A DNA stretch of 64,000 nucleotides from the NCBI RefSeq assembly GCF_014982855.1, contig NZ_JADCKF010000004.1, positions 62,001 through 126,000 of the forward strand, read 5' to 3'. This document shows positions 15,142 to 22,999 of this stretch, in pieces. Both the position numbers and the translations under genes were made by a program. The stretch is from Pseudoflavonifractor gallinarum. GTDB lineage: Bacteria > Bacillota > Clostridia > Oscillospirales > Oscillospiraceae. Below the pieces are notes generated by a model. The model saw only the letters and a program-made list of their open reading frames with translations, was not told the origin of the DNA and searched no databases. Positions within the stretch are counted from its first letter, which is position 1. Each line of letters starts with the position of its first letter.

Positions 15142-16992
15142 TTACCGGCCGCCGGCGGAGCCGTACAGAGCTTCCTTGTAGGCAGGCGCATGCACCTCCA
15201 ACAGATACCGCTCGTTGCCGCACTTGAATAGGCACACGCCGCGCTGGGGGAAACGGATGAGATTGTATTCCGCCTCCTCCAGCTGAAGCAGGTCCATATA
15301 AAACCGCTTGTCGATAGACCCGCAGTTGAAGATGAACTGGTGAGGCGGAATCGCAAACAGGGGCTTGGTCAGCTCTCGGATACCCTCTCGGTCGAAGTCC
15401 TCCAGATTCTGTGAGGCCATGATGAGGTTGGACTCTTTCTTTCGCACCCGCTTGAGGATGTTGCGGATATACTCGATGATGGTGGTTCCCACCGTGATGT
15501 TATCTGAGAGCCAGACATAGAGCTCGTCCAGCACCGCAGTGGTGTTGCCGATGGTCAGCAGGCGGTCAGACATAAAGGACAAGATATTGAAAAGCATGGC
15601 CCCGCGAACGCTGCGATTGGCCTGCAGGAGTCCTTTGACGCCGAAGACAATGAATCGGGACGAGGTCACATTGGTATGGCCGTTGAAGAATTTCGCCTCC
15701 GCGCCCTTACACATGGAGTGAAGACCGAGGAGGATCTCCTGCAGAAGTTCTGCCGTGTACAGCTGGTGAGCGTCTGCATCATACCCCTGATACTCCTCCT
15801 CAATAAGGTCATAGAGGTCGGAGAGGATAGGGTAATCCTCCGGCTTCAGGCGGCCAAAGTCGGTAGTATCACTGATGCCCCACTTTTCATACAGACGGCT
15901 GACCATAATCTCAATGGCATCGATGTGCCGGTCACTGAAATCTTTATAGGCCCGGAAGAAGTCCTTGAGGAAGGAGATGTGCTGGCTCAGGCGTGTGGAT
16001 TTGCGGAACGCCTCGGGGGCGTCGGTGTCCTCTGGATCGCCGCCCTCGTCCCAGCACTTGGGTTCCAGCGGATTGATGCGGTACACGCCGCCCATCAGAT
16101 CCATGAAGCAGCCACCGACCCTCTCGCACATATCCTGCTGTTCATGCTCCACATCCAGCGATATAACGGACTTTCCTGCCTCCAAAAAATTGAGCAGGAG
16201 CAGTTTGAGCAGATAGCTCTTGCCCTGGCCGGAGTTACCCAGGATCAGGATGCTGGCGGAAGTTTTGTCGTCGTCCCGCTTATCGAAATCCACCAGAATG
16301 TTGGCGCCGTACTTGTCCTTGCCAATATAAAAGCCGTGGGGATCTGTCTTTCCGCTGTAGTTGAACGGGTACAGGTTAGCCACCGAGCTTGCCGGGAGGA
16401 CTCGTTCAAACTGCTCACCGAAGTGGTTCCAGCCGGACGGCATGACAGAAACAAAGCCCTCCCGCTGGCGGAGAAGCAGCCGATCCACATTGAGCTTGCT
16501 CCGCACCAGCTCCGTCAGCACATCTGTCTGTAAAAGTTTCAGGGCATCGTAGCTGGATGCGGTCAGTTCCAGAAACACAGCACAGTGGAGGAGCGGCTCA
16601 CGGTTTCTGTGCATGGTAGAGACCAGGGTGACCACATCCTGTAGGTTGGCCTCGGCGGTGACTGTCTGCTGGAGATCCTCCGTGCTGGAGCGGGACATTC
16701 TGTTTCGATTGGCCGCATTATGGATGATGCGTTTTTCCTCGCTGGCAGTGACCTGCCGTGTGTAGATTCGGATGGTCACGCCGTCCATCTCACCCAGGTG
16801 ACGGAGAATGGCCTGTTCGTCGGTCGAGGTGGGATATTCCCGGAGAGCCCAGACGCAGCGGTAGGTGTTGCCGCAGAGGAAGTGATCGACCTTGAAATCA
16901 ATGACGGAGGGGGCGATCATATCGAGGAAGTCTTTGATACCGCCCGAGTCCGTCATGGGTGCGGGACTTCTTTTCTTTCTGGATTTATTCAT
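15142..16992 (-). CDS. virB4: VirB4-type conjugation ATPase
   Basis: The product is 616 residues. The N-terminal CagE/TrbE-like region (about 25-215) leads into the ATPase domain with Walker A GNSGQGKS at residues 252-259 and a Walker B-like TTAVLDELYVWL near 485, then MASQNLEDF. It energises substrate transfer and pilus or channel assembly. The start ATG at 16992 has GGAGGTATCTC, but this ribosome site is fully paired in a possible hairpin (see regulatory feature). The gene directly upstream encodes a protein that looks like a second VirB4 N-terminal domain. Confidence 0.93.
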   Translation of the reverse strand: MNKSRKKRSPAPMTDSGGIKDFLDMIAPSVIDFKVDHFLCGNTYRCVWALREYPTSTDEQAILRHLGEMDGVTIRIYTRQVTASEEKRIIHNAANRNRMSRSSTEDLQQTVTAEANLQDVVTLVSTMHRNREPLLHCAVFLELTASSYDALKLLQTDVLTELVRSKLNVDRLLLRQREGFVSVMPSGWNHFGEQFERVLPASSVANLYPFNYSGKTDPHGFYIGKDKYGANILVDFDKRDDDKTSASILILGNSGQGKSYLLKLLLLNFLEAGKSVISLDVEHEQQDMCERVGGCFMDLMGGVYRINPLEPKCWDEGGDPEDTDAPEAFRKSTRLSQHISFLKDFFRAYKDFSDRHIDAIEIMVSRLYEKWGISDTTDFGRLKPEDYPILSDLYDLIEEEYQGYDADAHQLYTAELLQEILLGLHSMCKGAEAKFFNGHTNVTSSRFIVFGVKGLLQANRSVRGAMLFNILSFMSDRLLTIGNTTAVLDELYVWLSDNITVGTTIIEYIRNILKRVRKKESNLIMASQNLEDFDREGIRELTKPLFAIPPHQFIFNCGSIDKRFYMDLLQLEEAEYNLIRFPQRGVCLFKCGNERYLLEVHAPAYKEALYGSAGGR

Positions 16993-16994
16993 GA

Positions 16995-17066
16995 GATACC
17001 TCCTGTCTGCGACCGTGGGAGGTATCCGCTTCCGCCAGATGGCCGTCTAAGGGACTACTCCCACGG
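16995..17066 (-). promoter_or_regulatory. Alternative hairpins masking the VirB4 ribosome site
   Basis: In the minus-strand transcript the ribosome site GGAGGTATC (complement of 16995-17003) can pair with GATACCTCC (complement of 17018-17026). The same GATACCTCC shares four bases with CTCCCACGG (complement of 17013-17021), which can instead pair with CCGTGGGAG (complement of 17058-17066), placed about 25 bases after the stop of the upstream gene. The two pairings exclude each other, so translation of VirB4 may depend on which forms. This is read from complementarity only. Confidence 0.55.
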
Positions 17067-17088
17067 CCAATAGGCGTTTATATAAGCG

Positions 17089-17685
17089 TCAGTCGTTCAG
17101 CACGATCCAACGCTCCCCATCAAAATCTTCATACTTTTCGGTGGTGGCATTTTGCTCGAAGTACACCCCCAGCATGCGCTTGGCGTCCTCTTTACCAGCA
17201 AGGCGCACCTTGAAGCCTTGGTCTTCCAGGCTTTTCTGAACCCGTGAGAGTTGGGTGCGGAAGTCGGCGTCCTGATCATCCCGGAAGCGGATCAGGACAA
17301 AAAACTCACGGGCAGTCGCCATTTGCACCTGCAACCGGTCCAGGGAACGGGCATCCGCCTCCAGCAGTCGGCTGATCACGGGAAGTTCCTCCATGGCCGC
17401 GCGTTCCCGATAGTAACGCTTGTTGTCCTCGAAGGACTCCTTAGAGTTGAGGGCCAGCATCTCGATCTCCGTCTGGCCCTTGAGGACAGTCATCAGGGCA
17501 TAGATCCGTCCGCCCACCGCCTCCGGCGGCTGCACAGAGAGGTTTGTAGGCTTCACAGAAAAGAAGGCCAGCATACCGCGGGATGTCTTGAGTCCGTAAT
17601 CGCTGATGTCGTTAATCCCAATCAGCTGGCGGGTTGTTTCTTTTTTCTGTGCCGCTGCCTTTTCTTTTTTTCTGCTCATACTCAT
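17089..17685 (-). CDS. VirB4 N-terminal-domain-like protein
   Basis: The product is 198 residues from the ATG at 17685 (MSMSRKKEKAAAQKKE) behind AGAGGTGATT. A longer frame to 17922 overlaps PrgI and is rejected. After a basic N-terminus the segment FFSVKPTNLSVQPPEAVGGRIYALMTVLKGQTEIEMLALNS, then ATAREFFVLIRFR, resembles the N-terminal domain of VirB4/TraE-like ATPases. There is no P-loop. It lies between PrgI/VirB3 and the complete VirB4, so it may be a duplicated, stand-alone VirB4 regulatory domain. The assignment is from motif resemblance. Confidence 0.7.
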   Translation of the reverse strand: MSMSRKKEKAAAQKKETTRQLIGINDISDYGLKTSRGMLAFFSVKPTNLSVQPPEAVGGRIYALMTVLKGQTEIEMLALNSKESFEDNKRYYRERAAMEELPVISRLLEADARSLDRLQVQMATAREFFVLIRFRDDQDADFRTQLSRVQKSLEDQGFKVRLAGKEDAKRMLGVYFEQNATTEKYEDFDGERWIVLND

Positions 17686-17687
17686 AA

Positions 17688-17969
17688 TCACCTCTGATTC
17701 TGAATTGTCTTGGTCATCCCCCAAGAATAGCTTTGCTGCTGGAGGAGAAAGTAGCGAACCGCATAACGCAGAAAGTCCAGAATGCTGGTGTCGTCCATAC
17801 GAATGGAAAGGAATGCGTATGCGGCAGTCAGCACGATAGGGACAAAGAAGCCGAGTTGTGAGAGCGCAAAGACAGAGATCAAACTGCCGATACCGATGAT
17901 GGCGAGATCCCGCAGCGCCCACAGCCAGAGTGTGGCTTTGGATTTCAGATTATCGGGATAAATGTACAT
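17688..17969 (-). CDS. PrgI/VirB3-like membrane protein
   Basis: The product is 93 residues, beginning MYIYPDNLKSKA. Two hydrophobic segments (about residues 20-38 and 42-56) are followed by a short amphipathic C-terminus FLRYAVRYFLLQQQSY. Size, topology and position directly before VirB4 are those of PrgI-family proteins, the VirB3 equivalents of Gram-positive conjugation systems, which join VirB4 to the inner-membrane complex. Confidence 0.88.
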   Translation of the reverse strand: MYIYPDNLKSKATLWLWALRDLAIIGIGSLISVFALSQLGFFVPIVLTAAYAFLSIRMDDTSILDFLRYAVRYFLLQQQSYSWGMTKTIQNQR

Positions 17970-17977
17970 GTTTCACC

Positions 17978-18526
17978 TCACATCGTCATGCTCATTCCAA
18001 ACCCCTGTTCATCCTGTTCGGGGTCGAATTCCTGATCCTGCACTTCGTCCGGGCCTTGTTCCATCGACCAAGATTGGAGTTCCTGGGTCACCAACCCCAC
18101 AACGAAGGCCCGTTTGGATACGCCATTGTGTGCCTCTACATACTGCTCAACGCGGTGGAAAAGAGATTCGGGCATAGCAATTGCCAGCGTCCGTTCTTTC
18201 TTATTGTCCTGAAGGGTCGCATCCTGGAGCGGTTCCTCGCCCTGCTCCCACTGGTCCAATGCCTGATTCAGAAGGCTCTGGACAAGGGCTTTTTGTGTGA
18301 GGGGCGAATGAGCATCCAGGTAGGACTTCAGCTGCTGAAACATGTCCTCTGAGATCTGGACGGCCAGAGTACGCTGTTCCTGTTTCGCTATGGTAGGCTG
18401 GTCCAGATAGGCGGTGAGTACCTTGGTGAGGTACTCACCGTTCGTCATTTCAGGGTCCTTGCCCTCCATCAGCCGCTTGTGAAGCGACTCGGGGATTAAT
18501 CCGCAGAGGTTTTTCATCGGTTCCAT
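17978..18526 (-). CDS. Triple RHH-like repeat protein
   Basis: The product is 182 residues from the ATG at 18526 (MEPMKNLCG) behind AAAGGAGATG. Three similar segments can be aligned: LCGLIPESLHKRLME.., RTLAVQISEDMFQQLKSYLDAHSPL.. and RTLAIAMPESLFHRVEQYVEAHNGV... Each has a strand followed by helices, as in ribbon-helix-helix proteins. An acidic linker and the tail GFGMSMTM end the protein. It is the gene just upstream of PrgI. DNA binding is plausible but unproven. It is the clearest case of the Met-rich tail. Confidence 0.78.
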   Translation of the reverse strand: MEPMKNLCGLIPESLHKRLMEGKDPEMTNGEYLTKVLTAYLDQPTIAKQEQRTLAVQISEDMFQQLKSYLDAHSPLTQKALVQSLLNQALDQWEQGEEPLQDATLQDNKKERTLAIAMPESLFHRVEQYVEAHNGVSKRAFVVGLVTQELQSWSMEQGPDEVQDQEFDPEQDEQGFGMSMTM

Positions 18527-18550
18527 GATTGCATCTCCTTTCATAATAAT

Positions 18551-20230
18551 TCAAGCTGTTTGTGCTGTGATTGCCCACGCGATTCCTTGCAAAACATAGT
18601 CGACACAAGGAATCGCCACAGAGTTGCCCAGTGCTTTATAGCGCGCGGAGTCGGAGGCACCCTCGATATCAGTCCAACCATCCGGGAACCCTTGCAGGCG
18701 CTCACATTCCAGCGGGGTCAGGCGTCGGATCAGGAGAACCAGTGTTTCATTTTCTGGCTTTGAATCGTTCTGCGCCTCGCCAAGATTCATAACCAAATCG
18801 GTCGCATCCTTGTGTTGGCGTGCGCTCTGTGTGCTGGCTACATCATCGTCTTTGAATACATCCACGCGCTGTCGGCTGAACACGGCATGATGATCGGTGG
18901 CGGTAAGGGTGTAGGCTATGCCTTGTTGATACCCAATTCCGTTTCCGCCATTCATGGGTTGACGGTCTATCGCATTGCCGGTAATGCAAAAAGTGTCATC
19001 TCTCTGCGCCACGAGTGGAACATTGTTTCCGCCCGTACCGTAGCGTGCAGACATTGTCGGCGCAACCTTATGGGGACCAGTATACCGGGCGTCAATCCCA
19101 TGGTTTTCAAAAAGTGTTGGCGTTTCCGCTTCCCGCTCAGCGACGACCAGAGGTTGATTATTTCCCCCCATGCCAAAGGTAGCAGATACTGTCTGCGCCG
19201 CATTGACTGGCCCCAGGAAACGGGTATCTTGGCCATGGTTATCAAAAACCAGCGGCTGATGTCCATGTTCCTGTGCGCGAAGTGTTCCAGTAACATCCTC
19301 ACTGCAAGCCATCGCACTGCCGCCCTGGTCGTTAAGGCAGAGAATTGAGGGCATGCAATTTCCGCTGGCGGTTCCTTTCAGCGTAGGCGCAACCTCCTCG
19401 CCGTATCCAATACTTCCCGCTGAGGAACCTGCGCCCGCAGAAAAACCAGCTGTCAGAACACATGGATAGCCCTGTCCAGCTTGACCGCCACCGCCGCTGA
19501 GTGAGGTATGGCGTTCCGGTGAGAGGAAACAATCTCCGTTACCTTTAGCAGTTATGCCTGCAACAAAAGTCTGCTGTTTCATTCCAGGCTGCGCTCCGAG
19601 TGCAGCGGCCACATCGTGGAGATCACGCACCTCATCTCTTTGATTTGCGGCAAAGGCGACCACAGGTCCGCCTGTGACAAAAGTTTGCATTTGCATATTT
19701 GTGGTCGCCATGAGTGCGCCGGAAACTCCGTGCAAATCAATACCTTCATCTCTTTGATTAATGTGGTAGGCTTTTAAATCAGATACTTCCTGACTTACTG
19801 CCATCACTCCTGCCTGTACCTGCAAAGCCTGTTTGAGTTGGAATGGAAGTTCCTTCCCTCTGGCATCCGCTCGGCGCAGGATTCCCAAGCAGGCTGTCCT
19901 GCTCAAATAGTATTTGTGGGGCGGATCGTCCTGCAAAATCTGCGACAAGGAAGATTCTTTTGCGACGCTGGGCGACACCCCAGTACTGAGCGTCCATGAC
20001 ACGCCAAGCCAGGCTGAATTGATCTCCCAGAATGATTGCCCCAGCAGATTCCCATGTCCCGGAGTCAGGTCGAGGCACTGAACAGGTACTGTCTTTAACT
20101 CTAACAATTTCCTCCAAGACAATACGGAAGTCCTCGCCTTTTGGGGTTCCGCTGGAGAAGGCTCCGGGTACATTCTCCCAGCACATATATCGAGGTCGAA
20201 CAGCGTGAGCTGTTCTACCGCGTCGCTCAT
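18551..20230 (-). CDS. Cytosine methylase C-terminal part with internal repeats
   Basis: The product is about 559 residues. ATG 20230 has GAGGG at a spacing of 6; an ATG at 20236 is alternative. The frame is +1 relative to the methylase N-terminal gene and overlaps it by about 450 bases. Residues from about 95 contain SLSQILQDDPPHKYYLSRTACLGILRRA, typical of the target-recognition region of gut-phage and ICE C5 methylases. The C-terminus has the late methylase motifs TPLECERLQGFPDGW and ALGNSVAIP. Between them are repeats of NQRDE..DLH and of HGxDxR[FY]xGP...GGNNxPLV. It may complement the N-terminal half as a split enzyme. Confidence 0.72.
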   Translation of the reverse strand: MSDAVEQLTLFDLDICAGRMYPEPSPAEPQKARTSVLSWRKLLELKTVPVQCLDLTPGHGNLLGQSFWEINSAWLGVSWTLSTGVSPSVAKESSLSQILQDDPPHKYYLSRTACLGILRRADARGKELPFQLKQALQVQAGVMAVSQEVSDLKAYHINQRDEGIDLHGVSGALMATTNMQMQTFVTGGPVVAFAANQRDEVRDLHDVAAALGAQPGMKQQTFVAGITAKGNGDCFLSPERHTSLSGGGGQAGQGYPCVLTAGFSAGAGSSAGSIGYGEEVAPTLKGTASGNCMPSILCLNDQGGSAMACSEDVTGTLRAQEHGHQPLVFDNHGQDTRFLGPVNAAQTVSATFGMGGNNQPLVVAEREAETPTLFENHGIDARYTGPHKVAPTMSARYGTGGNNVPLVAQRDDTFCITGNAIDRQPMNGGNGIGYQQGIAYTLTATDHHAVFSRQRVDVFKDDDVASTQSARQHKDATDLVMNLGEAQNDSKPENETLVLLIRRLTPLECERLQGFPDGWTDIEGASDSARYKALGNSVAIPCVDYVLQGIAWAITAQTA

Positions 20231-20546
20231 CTGCATCCCTCATTTCTTTTACAATTCTGATCTGCTCCATAAACAGGCCGGACCGAGCCCCGGCAAGACC
20301 AGCTCTGGCCCCCGCCACGCTGAGATCTTGGCAGGGTGAGCCGCCGGTGATGATGTCCACCGGTGGCAGATCGGCGCCGTTGAGTTTTGTGATATCCCCG
20401 ACATGGAGCATATCCGGGAATCTCAATCGAGTGACTTCAATGGGAAACGGTTCGATTTCGCTGGCCCACAGCGGGGTTATACCGTTATGGATCGCTGCCA
20501 GAGGAAAACCACCAATCCCATCGAAGAGACTCCCCATGGTGGGCAT
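19779..20546 (-). CDS. DNA cytosine-5 methyltransferase, N-terminal half
   Basis: The product is 255 residues. Motif I LFDGIGGF is at residues 7-14, the catalytic loop GGSPCQDLS at 68-76 (Cys72), ENVPG at 124-128 and motif VIII QRRKRIF near residue 200. The frame then ends without the target-recognition region or motifs IX and X, which lie in the overlapping +1 frame (18551-20230). Activity would need the two products to assemble, or a +1 frameshift. No endonuclease is nearby, so this is an orphan methylase, probably protecting ICE DNA in new hosts. The start overlaps the stop of the upstream gene. Confidence 0.85.
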   Translation of the reverse strand: MPTMGSLFDGIGGFPLAAIHNGITPLWASEIEPFPIEVTRLRFPDMLHVGDITKLNGADLPPVDIITGGSPCQDLSVAGARAGLAGARSGLFMEQIRIVKEMRDADERRGRTAHAVRPRYMCWENVPGAFSSGTPKGEDFRIVLEEIVRVKDSTCSVPRPDSGTWESAGAIILGDQFSLAWRVMDAQYWGVAQRRKRIFLVADFAGRSAPQILFEQDSLLGNPAPSGCQREGTSIPTQTGFAGTGRSDGSKSGSI

Positions 20547-20935
20547 CAGGTCATTCCCAGTCCCTGCCCTGAAGCAGTGACCTGCTCCATCTCAGCGGGC
20601 AGCTGTTCTTTCTGAATTTCGTGAGCACCGATGTTCTTTACTGGAATGCTCAGGTGATTGGCCTCGGAAATTTCCCGTGCCATGCCGGAACTAATCCTGT
20701 CACCGCACACCCATAGTTCATCACACCGCCGCAGAAGCTGTTGTCCAAGCCGGAGACCACGCTCTCGCTCTGCGGGATCACTGTCATCCAGCATCTGTGG
20801 ATACAGAAGGTGGACCGCAATCGGAATATATCCCTGATGGATTGCATAGCGGCAAGCTCTCCGTGCAAAGGCTACATTTTTCTCGATGTCTCCAGCATAA
20901 GGCGAGGCAATATAAATCAACTTGCTTTCTCTCAT
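20546..20935 (-). CDS. DUF4406/DUF7768-like deoxyribosyltransferase-fold protein
   Basis: The product is 129 residues. YIASPYAGDIEKNVAFARRACRYA at the N-terminus, then HLLYPQMLDDSDP and CDELWVCGDRISSGMAREI, follow the pattern of the nucleoside 2-deoxyribosyltransferase-like DUF4406/DUF7768 family common in phages and ICEs. An acidic residue and the ER motif after the Asp pair are present, but catalytic competence is not clear. The C-terminus ends ASGQGLGMT, a form of the shared Met tail. It overlaps its neighbours by four bases on the upstream side and one on the downstream side. Confidence 0.78.
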   Translation of the reverse strand: MRESKLIYIASPYAGDIEKNVAFARRACRYAIHQGYIPIAVHLLYPQMLDDSDPAERERGLRLGQQLLRRCDELWVCGDRISSGMAREISEANHLSIPVKNIGAHEIQKEQLPAEMEQVTASGQGLGMT

Positions 20936-21840
20936 TTTGCCGCCGCCCCCACTGTCTGAACAACTGTCCGAGTGGTGTTGACCGCCGTCTGCGCGGCATA
21001 GACTGCCGACATGATGTTGGCGCGGGTCGAGGTATCTAAGCCAAAAGCCCCACAGATCCGAGGTACCTCACCGGCAGAAAGCATGAGTCCCAAGCCGAGG
21101 AGCGCGTGGTCTTTTAGAACCATAAGTCCGGCAGTTAGAATCGTAGCCTGTAAAAAAGTCGTGAGACACAGGCCGATGATCTGCTTACACCACTGCACAA
21201 ATCCATCCATGTAACCACGAGGTACAGAGAACATATACAGTGAACCAACCGCAATTTGGATGAGCAGGATGCCACCTCGTTTAAGATTAGAAAAGAAGCA
21301 CTTGATGATGGCGTAGCCCATCATGATAATGATAAAGATGACCATGATAGGGCTGGTGATACTACCGATACCACCGAAGACGCCGGAGGATGCTACCGAC
21401 CCAATATCAACTTCCTGCAAAGAAGTGATGATATCTGTGGAGAGTACATCAAATCCTTCGCCATATCCTGTGATCCCAGCGGTCAAGCTGGCCTGCAAGG
21501 TAACAGAGAGTTTATAAAGCTCCACTGGCACCAGTGTAAAACAGCCCACGGCCATAAATCCCTTGATGGCATTGAGGGCGGCGTCTTTCACATTTGCTCG
21601 GCCGGTTTGACACTCGATTCCCACTTCGAATACAGCGACAACCAGACCGACGCCATACAATGCCCAGCCCAGATAAGAAAAGAAGAGAACGATGGACTGC
21701 ACCCACTCCATATCAAAGAGTTCCACGCCCATGTTTCCCATAGCTGCAAAGAAATTGCCAAAAAAGCCTACGAGCTGACTGTAGATCCAGTCAATGAGTT
21801 GGTCCATCAGTCCGCCAAGGAAAAAGTCTAAAATAAACAT
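20932..21840 (-). CDS. VirB6/TrbL-like polytopic conjugation protein
   Basis: The product is 302 residues with about six hydrophobic segments: two near 10-70, one near 95-110, a long one at 160-185, and two between 195 and 260. Glycine-rich loops and a non-membrane C-terminus (TSTRANIMSAVYAAQTAVNTTRT) are seen. Size and place in the operon fit the VirB6/TrbL-type channel protein of clostridial ICEs (DUF6045-like, from memory). Its ribosome site AGAGGTGAT lies in a possible hairpin, and a strong hairpin stands between it and the upstream gene. Confidence 0.85.
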   Translation of the reverse strand: MFILDFFLGGLMDQLIDWIYSQLVGFFGNFFAAMGNMGVELFDMEWVQSIVLFFSYLGWALYGVGLVVAVFEVGIECQTGRANVKDAALNAIKGFMAVGCFTLVPVELYKLSVTLQASLTAGITGYGEGFDVLSTDIITSLQEVDIGSVASSGVFGGIGSITSPIMVIFIIIMMGYAIIKCFFSNLKRGGILLIQIAVGSLYMFSVPRGYMDGFVQWCKQIIGLCLTTFLQATILTAGLMVLKDHALLGLGLMLSAGEVPRICGAFGLDTSTRANIMSAVYAAQTAVNTTRTVVQTVGAAAK

Positions 21841-21852
21841 CTGGTCGTATCA

Positions 21853-21941
21853 CCTCTTTCTGAAAAAGGAGAGGCCGTGCCAGTGGTGATTTTTGACTCC
21901 TGACCAAAAGGCGCAGGGGCCGTGACTGAGCACGGCCCCTG
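21853..21941 (-). promoter_or_regulatory. Alternative hairpins in the VirB6 gene leader
   Basis: In the plus-strand numbering, CAGGGGCCGTG (21914-21924) pairs with CACGGCCCCTG (21931-21941). The CACGGCC at 21931-21937 could instead pair with a second GGCCGTG at 21873-21879, which borders AGAGG (21870-21874), the partner of the ribosome site (CCTCT, 21853-21857). The large hairpin would thus compete with a distal pairing. The T-run of the large hairpin is on the plus strand, so it is not a classical terminator for this operon. Confidence 0.5.
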
Positions 21942-21970
21942 TTTTTGTTTACTTCCCGGAGTTTTAGTGG

Positions 21971-22399
21971 TCAGCACATCTGAGGAATATTCTCCTGCGC
22001 TTCCTCCTGGTTCTGAAATATCTGCAGATACTCATCCACAACGCCAGCCAGAAGTTTGTAATCTGCCTGTTCCGGCTGGTACACATACCAGCTAACTTTC
22101 CCATAATCGTCCCAAAGATGAGGGATCACCCCATCCGAAAAGTTAGGGTTGCTGACCATTTTCTTTCCCAGCAAATCACCAAAACGGAGAATGTTGATAT
22201 CTACTGCACCGTCAATCCGGTTTAACACGGTCAGTTTGAGCGCGTTGTACTGGTTGGCGATGTTCAGAGAAACAAATTCCAGCTTGGCTCGCAGCTCTGG
22301 GGCAACCTGAATATATGCGGCCCTGCCCACATAGGTGGTATGCGCTGCTTCCTTACTCTGCGAAAGGATTTTTTTCAGTTCCATCTCAAATGCATTCAT
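21971..22399 (-). CDS. Hypothetical ICE protein
   Basis: The product is 142 residues if started at ATG 22399 (MNAFEMELKK), behind TGGAGGTG at spacing 11. A GTG at 22456 would add 19 residues but has a weak site. The sequence (YVGRAAYIQVAPELRAKLEFVSLNIANQYNALKLTVLNR.., FGDLLGKKMVSNPNFSDGVIPHLW, WYVYQPEQADY) matches a conserved ICE family I remember from related elements but cannot name. It is soluble and lies between the VirB6-like and the DUF3852-like genes, so a role in transfer is likely. Confidence 0.72.
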   Translation of the reverse strand: MNAFEMELKKILSQSKEAAHTTYVGRAAYIQVAPELRAKLEFVSLNIANQYNALKLTVLNRIDGAVDINILRFGDLLGKKMVSNPNFSDGVIPHLWDDYGKVSWYVYQPEQADYKLLAGVVDEYLQIFQNQEEAQENIPQMC

Positions 22400-22465
22400 G
22401 GTTTGCTTGACACCTCCACATTCCTTTTCGACCATGTCATACCGTTTTCGGACCACCTCATTGAC

Positions 22466-22807
22466 TCACATCCCCAGAATGGTCCACACATAGGTGGGGG
22501 CGGTCAGCGTGAACAAGAGGCAGGCAAAGAGGATTGCGGGTGCTGTCCATTCGAACTGGCCATGCTTGCGGTAGTCGAAGTAGGCCATACCCAGCTTGGC
22601 GAAGAAGAATACTGCAAGGATCAGATCAATGACCGGGAAAACGACATTGTTTACAACCGTCTTGATCTGATCCGATGCATCGTTCCAGGTACCTTCAATG
22701 GCACCCGCCACATCGCCGGTGCCGGCGGCAAAGGCCGTGGTACTGAGCAGGCAAACTGCCAGCAGGAGGATCAGAAACATGCAGAAGAACTTTTTGTACT
22801 TGGACAT
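22466..22807 (-). CDS. DUF3852-like membrane protein (VirB2-like)
   Basis: The product is 113 residues from the ATG at 22807 (MSKYKKFFCMF) behind AAAGGTGG. The signal peptide is FLILLLAVCLLSTTAFAAG. The mature part has two hydrophobic segments flanking FDYRKHGQFEWTAPAILFACLLF, a pattern I recall for DUF3852. Two membrane helices after a cleaved signal is the topology of VirB2 pilins and of Maff2-type proteins, so a pilin-like or channel role is likely. Its ribosome site is part of a 9-bp hairpin. Confidence 0.8.
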   Translation of the reverse strand: MSKYKKFFCMFLILLLAVCLLSTTAFAAGTGDVAGAIEGTWNDASDQIKTVVNNVVFPVIDLILAVFFFAKLGMAYFDYRKHGQFEWTAPAILFACLLFTLTAPTYVWTILGM

Positions 22808-22816
22808 AAAAAACCA

Positions 22817-22897
22817 CCTTTCTTTTGGAAAGAAAGGCCGTAGAATGCAATCCAAGACATTAAATTAAGGCAGGCTGTGGAGCTGCATCCCACGGCC
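22817..22897 (-). promoter_or_regulatory. Alternative hairpins masking the DUF3852 ribosome site
   Basis: CCTTTCTTT (22817-22825) pairs with AAAGAAAGG (22829-22837), a perfect 9-bp hairpin with 3-base loop that takes up part of the ribosome site AAAGGTGG in the transcript. GGCCGT (22836-22841) overlaps its last two bases and can pair with ACGGCC (22892-22897). The distal arm sits in TCCCACGGCC (22888-22897), the same 10-mer found in the VirB4 leader (17059-17068). Confidence 0.55.
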
Positions 22898-22909
22898 CGC
22901 TTTACGGAA

Positions 22910-22999
22910 TTACATGGATATCGACATATCTTTTTCTATTTCATTCACAGCATTTTGCGTATCCTCCTTCTGATTCTGATCCTCAATCTCGGCAATCAA
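22910..22999 (-). CDS. Possible 29-residue peptide ending in MSISM
   Basis: A minus-strand frame starting TTG at 22999 encodes an acidic peptide ending EKDMSISM, directly after the gene at 23020 whose product ends VNLSISM. There is no clear ribosome site for the TTG, so it would need reinitiation after the upstream stop. It may be a truncated remnant of a larger Met-tailed gene. I include it because the tail matches the pattern of the surrounding genes. Confidence 0.3.
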   Translation of the reverse strand: MIAEIEDQNQKEDTQNAVNEIEKDMSISM

